Part shown: positions 1 through 13,019 of the stretch, piece after piece | How the letters are laid out: each line of letters begins with the position of its first letter | Position numbering within the stretch: the stretch's first letter is position 1 | DNA from: Macrobrachium rosenbergii | Taxonomy: Eukaryota; Arthropoda; Malacostraca; Decapoda; Palaemonidae | Direction: 5' to 3' | Assembly (NCBI RefSeq): GCF_040412425.1 | Contig: NC_089768.1 | Span: forward strand, 1,384,501 to 1,448,500 | DNA length: 64,000 nt | Program-made: the position numbers and the translations under genes | Notes under the pieces: generated by a model | What the model saw: the letters and a program-made list of their open reading frames with translations, nothing else | Told to the model about the DNA's origin: nothing | The model's database searches: none

Positions 1-764
1 AAGGCATTGTTTTGCCAGTTTGGACTAGATTTGAGGACAAATACTTCCCTATGAAACCGACAAAATTCCATTTTGGGGGTAGGGGTACCCCCAATGCACC
101 CCCACGGCATGACCACACCCAAATAAAACCAATTCCAATTGAAAGAACAAACTCAAAACATAGGAAAACATTCTTACTTTATTTGTTTTGGGTGAAAAAT
201 GACCGAGTTATCGACAAGGAAACATATTCAATGAATTTTCAAATTTTGGCGCCCATCTTTGAACTGACCCAATTTTACCCACTTTCCGGTAGTCCAATCT
301 TGGTAGACTTTTAGTATGTTAATCTACAGATATCAGGAAACCAAAAACAAGCAAAAAACAATTTCTAGCAATTTGTTGGGGGTTGACCCCCTTTTTTTCA
401 TATTTTGACCCGCCTATTTTCTATAGAAGGCTCGTACATGGCGTTGCATGAGGTCACTCATGTCCAGGTGTCATGGCGCAAGTCATGTGGGGCCAGTCTC
501 AATGGGCTGGCTCGCTTCCTCTTCTGATTCACTCCAGCACCGGCAAGGGTTAATCTCCAAAGGACAGCACTCAGTCAAAGGAAGGTTAAAAGCTTACCCC
601 AAGAGGGTGAGTGAGAGAAATGTCAAAAGGAGCGAATAATTATCCACAGCTTTCCTTTATTCAAAACCTTTATTGTACTACTGAAGATAAACGATGAGCA
701 TAAATCTTATTATGAAATGAAAGAAGTTAAATATTTATTCTTATACTTCATATTATTGTAATCC
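1..764. other. Unassigned non-coding DNA
   Basis: No gene or known repeat is recognised here. A short G/C-rich block near 75-115 contains runs of G and C that could pair locally. The open frames are under 105 codons, without visible domains, splice context or codon bias. Confidence 0.5.
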
Positions 765-805
765 TTGGAGGGCGAGTTGGCTCAAAACAGGTTTCCCTCG
801 TTGAA

Positions 806-806
<1 letters not shown>

Positions 807-874
<68 letters not shown>

Positions 875-945
875 TGTATATATATATACCGTATATTGTA
901 TATATATTTATATATATTATATATACATATATATATGTGTATGGG
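807..945. repeat. (TA)n microsatellite with interruptions
   Basis: A long TA dinucleotide run is interrupted by the motif TATACTGTATATA and ends in TG-rich sequence. The same interruption recurs in the TA tracts near 2785, 12735 and 27300. Apparent reading frames of alternating Tyr-Ile here are artefacts of the dinucleotide. Confidence 0.95.
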
Positions 946-2450
946 TGTGTATGTGTGTATATATTACCTCTTTTGTTGCAGAACTTATTGCATGCATTTA
1001 ACTGCTTATTTTACCCTGTCAGACAGATGAATAAACTGCTTAAACGTATCTACATTAGGCGCGTGGGTGTTTTTATGTGTACTTTGAAAGAGAGAGAGAG
1101 AGAGAGAGAGAGAGGAGAATGGACTATTTCTCGGACGTGGCAACTACTGTACATAATAGGTGTTGTTCACCAGTTCTGTGAATAGGGTTGTCGTGACAAT
1201 CATCTGGAACTCACGCAACCGTTGCTCCCATCCATAACTGTTAAATTTTCTATAGAATTCTTCTTTTTTTCAGTTTTCTTGGTTTGAGCTATTGTGCGTG
1301 TTAGTCAAATTACTCTTATTTGAACTGACAGCCTAAGAAGTCCCAGAATTGAGTGTAACGCTGTATTTTCTGGTATTTACTTCTAAAAATAAAAATAATT
1401 CACTTTTTCTGTGAACTGTATTTTTTTAATCAATCATATTAGATGTTTCCGCTAATTTAGTTTATACTCATATGCTTGAGTTTGTGTTTTATATGAATTT
1501 CTTTTGTACCCAAAGAAGCAGAGTATTGTTGACAGTGCTTTGAACTACAAAGCTGTTACATGAATTTTTCAATGAAACTGATAAATGTGTACTTCAAAAA
1601 GAAAACTTAATGTAGCTGCAAAGAGCAAAAACTAAAACAGCTTATGAAGAGGTTAGCGACCAAACTACTAACATTGCCATTGACAGCGTCTGTCCGAACC
1701 AAATGCCTGGTGATTAGAAATCATAAAATACTGCGAGGCTCTGTCAGACGCTCATTTGTGTAACTGTGATCGATCACGAGACAGACGGGAAGGGCAGGAC
1801 GGTCATGGTGAAATCTAGGAAGAGACGGTCGAAGAGCGAGAGAGAGAGAGAGAGAGAGAGAGAACAGTTCAAATCAGCATTTTAGTTAGGTATCATTTAA
1901 ACGTCCGTAATAATTTATCAACCGGAAAGACGTTGCCCATAATCATGTTGAGTGCGCACAAAGAATAAAGCGACTGATAATAAGATGAAAGAAAATTTCA
2001 GTTAGCATGTGGTAAAAGGGGGGAATACTTTTTCTTTTTCATAAATGAAACAGGTGATTATTTCGTCAATAAAACCCGGCTACCTATGAGTCTGATTTTT
2101 CAGTTTCTAAAGGTCGGGGATTTCAAAGAGCTAAGTAAATAGTTGTGTAGCCCATGGCATCCGGGAGTTTTGAGTGAACGTGCCTGGAAAGACTTAGTGT
2201 GTTGCTTTTTCTCTCTTATTCACTGCCTTCACCCTTATCGAGCATGCTGGGAGCTTTTTTGCGAGTAGAAATAGGGCCAGCCCTATAATTAGGGAAGGGA
2301 AGCAAATGCTAGGGGCGCCACACATCTGTGGAGGAAGGCGCCGTATAAATCGATAGATTAATTACACTGTTTCACCTAGTACTAAAAATACTATTATCTG
2401 AATTATTATCAATAATGCTACCTATTATACAATCATAATTAACCAAAAAC
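946..2450. other. Non-coding, short GA microsatellites
   Basis: The interval contains (GA)n tracts at about 1089-1113 and 1837-1862 and otherwise unrecognised AT-rich DNA. A G/C-rich block at about 2272-2345 (with GGGCCAGCCC and GGGGCGCC) resembles one end of a hAT-type repeat, but no partner end was found. Confidence 0.5.
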
Positions 2451-2567
2451 GTGTATATACACATATATGTATATAATATACATATCATACAGGATATATG
2501 TGTGCTTGTATATGTGTATGTATATGCATACATACATGTGACTGCTTACAGTTTACACACAAACATA

Positions 2568-2568
2568 A

Positions 2569-2620
<52 letters not shown>

Positions 2621-2643
2621 ATGTGTGTATGTATGCATGCATG

Positions 2644-2733
<90 letters not shown>

Positions 2734-2788
2734 ATAGTGTGGACTGCTTTAATGTTTAGATATAATATATATATAATATATATATATA

Positions 2789-2855
<67 letters not shown>

Positions 2856-2907
2856 GCAATATACTGTATATACATATTTATATATACATATGTATATATA
2901 CATATAA
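2568..2907. repeat. Compound (TA)n/(TG)n microsatellite
   Basis: Three TA blocks (about 2568-2616, 2648-2713 and 2761-2850) are separated by TG-rich or short unique segments. All six frames read as Tyr-Ile or Cys-Val artefacts, so no coding is called. Confidence 0.95.
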
Positions 2908-4214
2908 ACGTTGAAGTAGACCAGGGTAGAAGTTTGTTAAACTTCGCATTTGCTTTTGAAAATGCACATGCTAAACCGTCCAAGTTAGTGGTTTATGTAG
3001 TCACGATTATCTGTACCGAAGCTAAGTGGATAAAAGAGAAAAAGAAGGTGGCTGATGTATTCACAGGACAATAATAGTCTTTCTACTTTAGTTTTGAATA
3101 TGTTCTAGGAAGTGTGTCAGAGTGGCTGACGAGGAAACTAACGACTAGAAAAGTATCAGCTTACTTGTTAGATATAAATGAAAATAACATAGAACACACG
3201 AAAAACATGGCACCGTTGAAAGAGCTGGAGGTCGACCTCTTAGAAGGAAAGAAGTTGATACACACGAGAGAAGTAAATGGTAACGGCTGAGAGGAACAAG
3301 TGATATCAAGTAATGCTATGCAGGTGGCAATCGTTCAGTCTTTAGCTGAAAGAAATAGCTTCCCTTGGCAATGATACTTCCTCAAGAAAGTGAAACCTTT
3401 GACAAGCTTTGTCCTTTGACAATAGTTGTCCTATTTAAGTCATTTAAATGTAGTTGGGAGCAGTGCAGGCATTTAACTTGACAGTACTGTCCAAAAAGAA
3501 GTAATAAATCTTATCATGGAAGAATAATATGGAGAATAACGGAAGAGAGAAAAGCCTTAAAATATTTCTCATTCGTTTTTTATTGTAGCCACCATATCAG
3601 TCACAGATAGCTTCCTTTTGTAAACAGGATGGTGTCCCTTGAACACAAACCAACAATAAACAGATATTTTATGGGATTCCTTGAGGCAGAGAAACCGAAG
3701 GGGATAAGATTCCAAAGAGATTAGTGTAATCAATCCACTCTTCTAAAAATTATAGAGGCAAATGTAGCTACTGTAAGGGAAAACGCCAAAGGTGTTCAAA
3801 CAAGATCCCCTCAGCGGAACTCAAGGACCTTGATTGTTCAGATCAGTTGTTATTGCTTAAATTCAATGGTATCGGATGCTGCCAAGAGCTCTCCAGATAC
3901 CACTGGTTGCTTTTGATACTTAAAGAAATTATTTACATTGTTCTTAGCCTTTATCCAGTGGTGAAATGTTCTTTTAGTATATGTCAGAATCACTCTGAAG
4001 TCTTGGTCAAATACCAGATTAAAAAAAAGTTCAGTGAAAAGTATAGCACTGAAAACTGGTTAAGCATCTAATTCAAACAGAATGAAATGCTAGGCCTCAG
4101 GGATATTTTCTTGACCTTTATCACTACGACAGGAGAGTGACCTGATTTTTCGGTAAGAAAACTGTCTCTGGAAATATATCTAAACAAGAATTCCTCACTC
4201 AGTTTTTTACATAG
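2908..4214. other. Unassigned non-coding DNA
   Basis: AT-rich sequence in which I see no conserved domain, splice-bounded exon or element terminus. A 74-codon frame at 3847-4071 is not supported by anything recognisable. Confidence 0.5.
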
Positions 4215-5059
4215 CATATTAAAAATTCAGTTATTTATACATAGTGTATAGAGAATAAAATAGCCGAAATTATGTTTGTTTATATTCAAGGAATATTTTT
4301 TCCAAAGTAGTAGGTTTAGCATAGTAACACAGTACACACCCTGTGATAGCAACTGCTAAATGCCACTGGTGGCATGAACCCATTACCTCCCCGTGATCAC
4401 GAGACTTATCCATAAATTTTTGTTTTAATCCCTCTATTGGTATTTGAAAGATACTTACTGGAGAAGATACCCATTGTCACAATACAGAAGTCAGACTGAC
4501 TGGATGAGATACCCATTGTCACAATACAGAAGTCAGACTGATTGGATGAGATATCCATTGTCACAATACAGAAGTCAGACTGATTGGATGAGATATCCAT
4601 TGTCACAATACAGAAGTCAGACTGGTTGGATGAGATACCCATTGTCACAATACAGAAGTCAGACTGATTGGATGAGATACCCATTGTCACAATACAGAAG
4701 TCAGACTGATTGGATGAGATACTCATTGTCACAATACAGAAGTCAGACTGATTGGATGAGATATCCATTGTCACAATACAGAAGTCAGACTGATTGGATG
4801 AGATATCTCATCCAATCAGTATCTTTCAAATGCCAATAGAGGGATTAAAAAAAAAAGAATTTATCGATAAGTCTCGTGACCACTGCGAGGTAATGGGTTC
4901 ATGCTACCAGTGGCATTTAGCAGTTGCTATCACAGGGTGTGTACTGTGTTACTATGCTAAACCTGCTATGGAAAAAATATTCCTTGAATATAAACAAACA
5001 TAATTTCGGCTATTTTATTCTCTATACATTATGTATAAATAAACTGAATTTTTAATATG
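4215..5059. mobile_element. Foldback element with tandem-repeat loop
   Basis: Two inverted arms of about 240 bp (4215-4453 and about 4819-5059) match at roughly nine in ten positions or better and bracket a block of 42-bp tandem repeats. The arms begin with CATATTAAAAATTCAG on each strand. The junction between array and right arm is a 28-bp perfect palindrome at 4791-4818. Long inverted arms around a central repeat block recall Foldback-type DNA elements. No transposase or target duplication is seen, so the copy is non-autonomous or the structure arose by another route. It lies in a gene-free region. Confidence 0.7.
4459..4794. repeat. 42-bp minisatellite, eight units
   Basis: Eight consecutive 42-bp units, with a partial ninth, form the loop of the foldback element. 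Units differ by only a few substitutions, such as GATACC against GATATC. Because 42 is divisible by three, both strands stay open: the plus strand repeats a 14-residue unit containing YRSQTDWMRY, the minus strand one containing SNQSDFCIVTM. I regard the openness as a result of the period, not evidence of a protein. Confidence 0.9.
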
Positions 5060-6954
5060 GTATAAATTGTAAGAATTGAAAAATGAAAAAATAATTTGAT
5101 CTTGAAGATAAAATTAAAGAAAACACATAATAATTTCACTCTGACGGTTTAATGTATGTGGGAGATAGAGGAGAGGGAGAGTTGAATAATTCAAAAGTAG
5201 GAAGGCTTATTGTAAATTTGAAAATACTTGTTAGGCGACTGCCCAGAAAGTAAGGATGGCAACTAAGAAACTGGAGAATAGAAAGAAACTCCGACCTGAT
5301 GGTTTAGAACTGATATAGTAGAGTACTGTGCATAGATATAGAGGGAGAGATTGGATAGCCTATGATAGCCAACCGGTTTGTGACGTGCACTGCCTGGGGC
5401 CATTGTTGTGTTGATTCTTATGTAAACAATGACGCTACTCACGCAATCTTTTGTGAAACCCTGTACTCTTTAAAACGTATTTTCTCGGTTGTCTTTCAGG
5501 CCTGTCAAATGATTTATACACCATTTACTAAATACAGTATGTACTGTGTGCAGAAATAAAAATATTTAATTTTGCCGGCATTTTTTTTTCTACAATTAAG
5601 CCATAAAGTTTTGCAGATATGGCGAAATTACATTATGATAATGCTGCATTGACAGCCAGTTTTCTCAGCAGTCTTTGGAGATTGGTAAATGATCTTTGCA
5701 GCATTTACCAAGGACCGTGTGCACTATATGTAGAAATACAAATATTTAATCTGTCTGCTGTAGTTTTTATACACTTGAGCAATAAAGTTGACCAATTTGC
5801 CAACGTTATGTGCCTTTCTTTACCACCATAAATTTACAGTTTTACTCTCTAGAGGCAGAACTTATTATTATCGTTCTTTATTCATGGGTCAAACTGACAG
5901 GCAGTAAAATATGACAAGATTATGCTAAAATAATTGTCATCTCCAACGCTGTCATCCCATATAAACTCCATCTATAGGCATAATAATATTATTAGTAGCC
6001 TAGGTTTAATAGCTTGATACCTAACAGCCAATATACAATAGTCTGTTTAATCATTTTATTGGATTTTAAAATTTACTGTACCTGATACTATTAATAGGGA
6101 CACAATTAATATTGTAGTTTGCAGGGCTGTATAAATCTTCCCTTTGCCAGTACTGATGCCCATCTGGTTACTTCTTATGAGACTAAATCTGCTTTGGTAG
6201 CCACATTGTGCCTCTTAACATATTCTGGACTTCAAAGTCTGTTGCAGAAACTTAAGCTCATGCATAGCAGGAGGTTTGAAAATGTACTTTGGCAGAATCT
6301 GCATATGCGTGATCCACACTGCAGTTTGGCTCTTTATCCCTTCAGTAAGGTAGCGGTCTCGCTCTTTGTTCTTGTCAGGAAAACTTAAACGCAAAATTGA
6401 CAAAAATCAGTCCTGAATCTCACATGTAACATGTTATTAACAACAGGCTTCCTACACTGACCTACAAACATTTTTAAGACATATTTGAACCTACGAGGCT
6501 ACTCACAGATCTTATAGGAGAAAATATTTATTTAATCACAGTATAAATGTAATTACAATCTGCATTAATACACAAAGTTGTGATTTAGGGGAGAGTACAC
6601 TGTACGTACTGTACAGAACCAGATCAAAGCATTTGAACCATGACACAGAAGCGACTTGTACAGCTTCAAGTGCAACTGTTACCAGGAAGTACATATATAA
6701 AGCTATGTAACATGTCACAGTCATACTGACCTATAATACAACGTACTTATTTACATTGTACAGTCAAAGTTAGGTTAGCCTGTAAGAATAGCGTAGACTT
6801 TCATTGCTAGCCAAGACTTGAATTGTATTTCATCGTCTGTGCAGAGGGACAGATACAAAGATCACCATTCCTGAAGGTTATGCTAAGTTAAGCTACCTTT
6901 GGTAAACTAAGGTTAGGCTGTGGTAGGCTACCCTTGGTTATTTGATGATCAACC
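5060..6954. other. Non-coding with a diverged ~180-bp duplication
   Basis: Around 5400-5810 two diverged copies occur about 180 bp apart. They share CAGAAATAAAAATATTTAAT-like and ATAAAGTT-like blocks (near 5549 and 5731). The rest is unassigned; short frames at 6119-6388 and 6536-6724 have no recognisable domain. Confidence 0.5.
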
Positions 6955-7040
6955 CTGGTAGACTAGCTAGCTGTTAAAGTTAACTTGTAGACTAGCTATG
7001 GTAAAGTTTGCTTGTAGACTAGCTAGTTGGTAAAGTTTAC
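6955..7040. repeat. ~29-bp minisatellite, three units
   Basis: Three imperfect copies of a unit built on GTAGACTAGCTA followed by GGTAAAGTTTAC. Unit length varies between about 27 and 30 bp. Confidence 0.75.
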
Positions 7041-7565
7041 TTTTAAAGCTATGTAGTGTGAATTTGAAGTATCCTCTAGAGTAAAAATGATAATGGCAAA
7101 ATTGAAGAATACTACCTTTAGGTGTTCTGGCAGATCAAATTCAGCTGAGTCCTCTGCATATAAGGTTTGAGAACTTATTGATAACTTGGTAAATAACATT
7201 AAAACACTTCATTAACACATAAAACTGCAGCAGGCCTAGCGCTAGACCTGCTGCTGCTGTGATCTAACACGTTTACTTGAGGTTGTTTCAACACAGTTAT
7301 AAAGATTTTCATGAATGAAAATATGTCACTTACTTGTGAAGTGTGATCCCCTGTTCTTTTGTGATCCTGTTTCTGTATGTAACACAGTTGATGGCCCAGC
7401 ACTGGGCGCCAGAGGTAGTAGCTCTGTTGCTGCTGGTCTGTGCAGTCCCTGCCACTGCCATATATGGGAATCAACACATAGCAATAGCGCCTTACTTGCA
7501 CGAGACAATCACGTGACTGTCGAATCTCTCCCCTCTATATCTACGATACTGTGGTTAGTCAAAAT

Positions 7566-8700
7566 TATGGCTGAGTGGCTGCTCAGGGTGGAAAGTATGT
7601 CTGAACAGGAAAAGATTCTGATGGAGTGGGTTAGAGGAATAACTGTACCTTTGCATAAGTGTAAGGTGACAAAAGACACAAATGAAAGAAGGACTGATAC
7701 AGGAAGAACGATGTGAGGTAAGACAAGTAAGAGGGTGTGTGGGTCAAGTGTTCGTTATAAACTAGGAAAGTGAAAGCTTGAAACTAAAGGACGAAAGGAT
7801 AACTGATAGATAGAACATTTTGGCAGTGCTGAGAGTGCGTAGAATAAAGTACAAGTTCTTAAGAGCAATAAAAAGTTCTTAGGATGGAGTGAAGCAAGTG
7901 AGACAAGAAGAGAAGGGTACACTGGGTCTGCATGGCTATAGTTGTAGGGGCAAAGTTGCACAATAAGATGTGTCATAAATGGATTAAGGAGTGGTTTATT
8001 TTTGCATATGATGCTGCACCAATTAGGGTTAGCGAAAAGAAACTGCAGATGCTTGTCAAAGAGTTTGGAAATGTTTGCTAGAAGAAAAACGTGAACGGAA
8101 GTATGAGCAAAAGTAAACTAATGAGAGCAATTAGAACCCATGAGAATGGAATACTAAATGTTGGTAAGGACAGAAGAGAAGTGGGAGCAGCAGGTTCATG
8201 TCATTTTGGGAGAAAATCAATGGAAGATAACAGGATGAGAAAAGAAGTAGGCTATATCACAGTATGGGTGGAGCAAAGATGGCAGCATAATGTATGCAAA
8301 ATATTGGGAGGAAGCTTGGTGTGTCTATGAAAGCCTAGGTTGGATTGTATGACGCGACTGTTGCTCCAACTCTACATGAGAGCGAAGTGTGTATGTTGAA
8401 AGCAATTGAAAAAAAAATCAAAACCTTAGAAATTAACTATTTGTGAAATTCATGTCACAAGAAGAAGAGAAAGGGTGAAAATGTGCCAGCGCACAAATGT
8501 TAAATAGGTTAGCTTAGCCGAAAGAATATTTCAGAGTTCTTGAGATGATTCGGTCATGTGGGAGGAGGGCAATATGTAGATGGGAATGTGTAGGTGAAAA
8601 ATGTACATTTCAGAAGCAGTAGAAGGAAGGAGAGGAAGACAGAATTATGCGAAAGCAGTATTGGAAGAGACGGCCTCAGTTTGCAGGAAATGAGTGAGTG
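7566..8700 (+). pseudogene. Decayed LINE reverse transcriptase, plus strand
   Basis: Translation in shifting frames gives the block order of a non-LTR retrotransposon RT: MEWVRGITVPLHKCK near 7620-7670; a palm segment reading WFIFAYDAAPI near 7990-8020, where the usual FADD has become FAYD; LQMLVKEFGNVC; and SKSKLMR. Near 8620-8650 there is a basic segment resembling the C-terminal end of the family. Many stops and frameshifts separate these. Its relatives in the window lie on the minus strand at 13.0-13.6, 15.2-16.6 and 17.8-18.7 kb. The exact clade is uncertain; the element is inactive. Confidence 0.65.
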
Positions 8701-11195
8701 TATGCATCATTATTGTCAGTTAGTTTAAACAGACCACCTAATTGAAATACCAGCTAGAGGTAAATGTGTCGTGGAGGTCAACAAGCTGTTGACGAGCAGA
8801 TGTACGAAATGGCAAATATTGATTGAGAGATGAGTTCCCATTATGATCCATGACAAAATGACTGAGTAAGCTCAGTATTTATGATGAACTCACCATCTTT
8901 GGAGGCTGTGCTGTGCTCACCCACTGCACCCAGATGCTTGGCAGCCCATTCCATGAAGAGACTGAATAAGATTACATAACATTTGCAGTTTATTCCATTC
9001 AAAGGAAACAGTCGGAATCCATAGTGATTATTAATGTTCGTTTGGTCATTCAAGTAGATGGAAAGTTCGAAACAGAGTGAAGAAATCACACCCAGTTGAA
9101 TTATCATAATTTACGGATTTACTGAGAAAATTCATAATTACAGTTCAGAAATAAAACTACGGAAAATGATTGCCTCATGTTCGGAGAACCAAAGAAAAAT
9201 CCTCTGTTTTTGTCTGTAGTACATCAGATCTGTCCTTCTCTTATTGACTAATGATGGACATGTGTTAACCAGTCCTAAGGGCAATGCTAAGTTACTTGAT
9301 TTAATTTATGAAACTTAGACTGTTAAGGCAAGCACTCGGGACCTTTCAACCATTCACCATTAAAGGAAGTGAAATGAGGGAGTTGGAGGGGTTAGACAGC
9401 AAGATCCTCGCAATATAATTGGTGCTGATGCCATGCAGTTTTGACAGGTTTTCTGGCTAGTGTTGGTATTTGTGAATGCACTGACTTATTTGTTTGTTTC
9501 TTTACCTCTGATTTGATTTTTTATTACTTTTTCTATTTGCTGAAGTTTGCTTTGCAAGATTGTAGCCTTTTAGGTTAATTCCAGGTTCAATAATGAAAAC
9601 AATAATGATGATGATAAAGTATGGCAAAAGTGTTCATACAAAAGGACCTGAACCTTGGGGGCTTTGTCAGTCAAGCTTCTCTCTTCCTCCCTCAAAAACA
9701 CCCAGGCCTGTTGTTGAAGGATGAGGAGAGAACTTTCATTGGCAAAGTCAGGTACTTTGAATACAGTAGCTGATCATCAGACTCAGTAACTATCTGCACA
9801 ATAACTGTCTGATCTTGACCGCGCTTACCTGAAAATTCTATGCTCAGATATTCAGGAAGTCCCGTGGAAAAATTTATTTGTGATATTGATAATAGCTCAT
9901 TATTTTGGGGGGCCTTAAATTAATATATTATTCATGTTTTCTTTAGTTTTATTACATAAGAGTTCACTTCTGAATTTTTAATGTGCAATACATTGTGCTC
10001 AAATAGAGAGGAATTTAAGCAATGGTGTTTCAGACATGAATTGATTACACAACTATTTACATATATCTTTAAAGTAAATGGACAGAAGAGCTATAACAAA
10101 GCTTCGGGCCCAAGGTCACTTCAGTCAAAAGCTAACTGACAACCTCACTATGCTATCAGCTACAAAGAAATGCTTTTTAAAAGGCAGCAGGTTTAAAGTT
10201 TAATCATAATGAAATGATTCATGGAAGGGCTTAACAGCTTCAAGTTCTTGGATCTCTAGTTCATAAACTGAACAGGGGACAATCAGCATGAATTTAGGCG
10301 AGCTGGAACTTCGGAGTGGCTGGCAAGTGTCTGGCCATGTGCCTGACCCTTATCTCCCCACTTCAAACAGCTCAGAATTATTAACTTACTAAAACAATAA
10401 ATAAATAAATAAAAAAGGGAAGTGGAGATTTTTACTGGAAAGTCGTTTTGATTAGTAAATGTAAACAGCCTAGAAGATGGGAGAGGACAACAGTTACTTA
10501 CTTGAAAATAAGACTAGAAAGATACAGCTGCACAGAAATTCATTAGTGTTAAACAAAGGAAAATTCTAACCTAGGAGTGAGAGGATGAAAAAGAAAAGTG
10601 GAACTTGCATGGAAATGCCAAGACCAGGTTTTATTGTATGTATGGAGCTGGGAAGAAGAAGATGTGTTCACCTCCATGACATTTTTTTTTCAGGTCAGCA
10701 TTTCCTTCCTGTCCATTGTATTAAAAAAATAACTTCCAAAATTTTTATGGTTGCTTCAAAAGCTCGAGTTTTTTTTTTTCAGAATCGTGAAACCTCTATG
10801 AAAGAATGTAACGAAATGTAAAGGTTTAGATCCCGTCATTACTATCCTATGAAATGCTCTACCCTGCTGTGCTCTTAGTTTTAAGTAAGTCGTGTACTGC
10901 CAACGACAACTCTGAATATATCGTTATATTGTCTTATCATTGTTTAATGTTGTTTGTGATCTGTGACCTCAGGTTATATTTATATTCTTATTAGATGTAT
11001 ATCTTAATTACCTAAATATAAATTTAACGTTATTACGCTGTTTGCATTGATTACCGGCGCTAAGTAGTCAGATTTAATAATTCATAATCTTAATCTTTAT
11101 TCATGTGTTTTTTTTTTAATACCGCTTCTCATACAGTATATTCACGAATTCTATCTTATTTTCCCACTAAACAGTTAAAAATTATTTGCAATGTG
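8701..11195. other. Unassigned non-coding DNA
   Basis: Mostly AT-rich single-copy-looking sequence. It contains a short AAAT repeat near 10400-10415 and poly-T runs near 10683 and 10771. No exon with convincing splice sites or domain was found, and reading frames do not exceed about 90 codons. Confidence 0.45.
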
Positions 11196-11403
11196 TTCAC
11201 TAGCGGATGCAGGCTGGGGGCGGGGCACTTGGCCACATGCCCCCTCATGAAAAATAATGACAAGATAATAATAATATTGAAGATTTAGTTAATGATAACA
11301 CAAACGAGAAATATAAAAATTGGAAAAAATAAAAACTGTAATAGAAATAATAAAATTTTGAAAAAATAATGATAATAATAATGATTATCTTAATGATAAT
11401 AAT

Positions 11404-11479
11404 AAATGGACAGCAATCTCCTGTTCAATCAGGAAATGCCGAAGTATTACCTGATTGAACAGGAGATTGCTGTCCATTT
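11404..11479. repeat. 30-bp perfect hairpin with 16-nt loop
   Basis: The arm 11404-11433, which includes AATCTCCTGTTCAATCAGG, is exactly complementary to 11450-11479. One mismatch further in, the pairing continues for about three bases and leaves a loop of about eight nucleotides. On either strand a transcript would form a near-perfect stem of pre-miRNA size. Equally it may be the relic of a small palindromic element nested in the surrounding repeat. Confidence 0.8.
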
Positions 11480-11625
11480 CATAATTTCTACGTAAATACT
11501 GAATGATATGCTGAAGAAATTATATTATAGTGTGATACGACAGAAATACTTCATGTAAAGCTAGCAATTCTCAGTAGCCTTTACAAAAGTCACCTGTCCC
11601 CCATCTCTTTTATTGCCAAACCAGT

Positions 11626-11918
<293 letters not shown>

Positions 11919-11965
11919 AAAATTGGTGCCCATCCCCATGAAATTTTTCTGGATCCGCTAGTGAA

Positions 11966-12732
11966 TGGGTTAAGTTTGTCTCTCAGCAGCTATAAATTGT
12001 ATATACTACTAATTTTGCGGACAATGGCGTACCTTTGTTTAAATCTGAGTCATATTGTGCTTTGGATATTCAAGCGATTTTTATGTCGTTGGCTTATTTG
12101 TGCAAGTTTCAGTACAGTAGCCTCTCAGGTTATCAGATTTCTGCACTTACGAGATACATTATTATGATTTTCTTTATTTTTGCTAAGCTACCACTTTTGA
12201 AGTGGTGCATTTGGTAGGAAAATCTTTCATTGTAAATCACAGCTCCACTCCTTGCCAAAAACTGACAGACCAAGCGAAATGCAAAGCTTCAACGAAAATG
12301 CACTCCATGTGACTTTTTCAGTGAGAATGACGTTTTGATGTCAAGTCCCATAACAGTTGACAGGTTTAAATGGTTTGAGTCATCACATTTCTGTAAGCTT
12401 CCAGTATGCATCACTTGTCTTTGAGGGAGCGTACAAGCTGCTGCCTAATACTGAATTTTTTTTTTCTCTCTCTCTCTCTCCCCGGGCATAAAAATGAACA
12501 GTTATTTTGTAATATAAATCTTCATGTATGGCCTAGCAAGTCTTTTGATTATATGCTGTAACAATAGAATGTATGCGGTAATGCCCTGAGCTTGCATTCA
12601 TGAGGTTTACCGGTAGCTGGCAACCCAGCGGTAAGTCGGAATCAAGACTTGCTTAGAACTGTAAGACTGTACACATCTGGTTCCACCCTCTCCAAAGGGG
12701 AAAAAAGCTTATACTGTAGTAAAAATTTTGCA
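11966..12732. other. Unassigned non-coding DNA
   Basis: No recognised gene or element. A short TC tract lies at about 12465-12480. Confidence 0.5.
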
Positions 12733-12736
12733 TATA

Positions 12737-12767
12737 TACTGTATATATATATATATATATATATATA

Positions 12768-12846
<79 letters not shown>
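12737..12846. repeat. (TA)n microsatellite
   Basis: Long TA tract with one ATCTAT interruption near 12768, preceded by the recurrent ATACTGTATATA motif. Confidence 0.95.
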
Positions 12847-12848
<2 letters not shown>

Positions 12849-13019
12849 CCATTTCCCCTCGAAAGACTGACTCCAGAGGAAAACAAAACCATTGCAATTT
12901 GTTGATACAGTGTTCATTTTTAACGTGAAATAAAGGCAGAAGCCCTTTGAAAAATCTCGCAAATCAACTGTTTAATCTGCCTGAACAGAAAGTTCATGCG
13001 CAGCATGTTAGCTTCCCCG

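Noticed and set aside
765..1001. Tyr-Ile-repeat reading frames over TA tracts (also at 2.5-2.9, 11.6-11.9, 12.7-12.9, 26.3, 27.3, 33.2, 34.0 and 59.8-60.0 kb)
   Set aside because: They are direct translations of dinucleotide microsatellites and exist on both strands.
2272..2345. Possible hAT terminus with GGGCCAGCCC and GGGGCGCC
   Set aside because: No matching opposite end or target duplication was found.
7228..7253. 26-bp near-palindrome CAGCAGGCCTAGCGCTAGAC...
   Set aside because: Short, imperfect and isolated; no associated feature.
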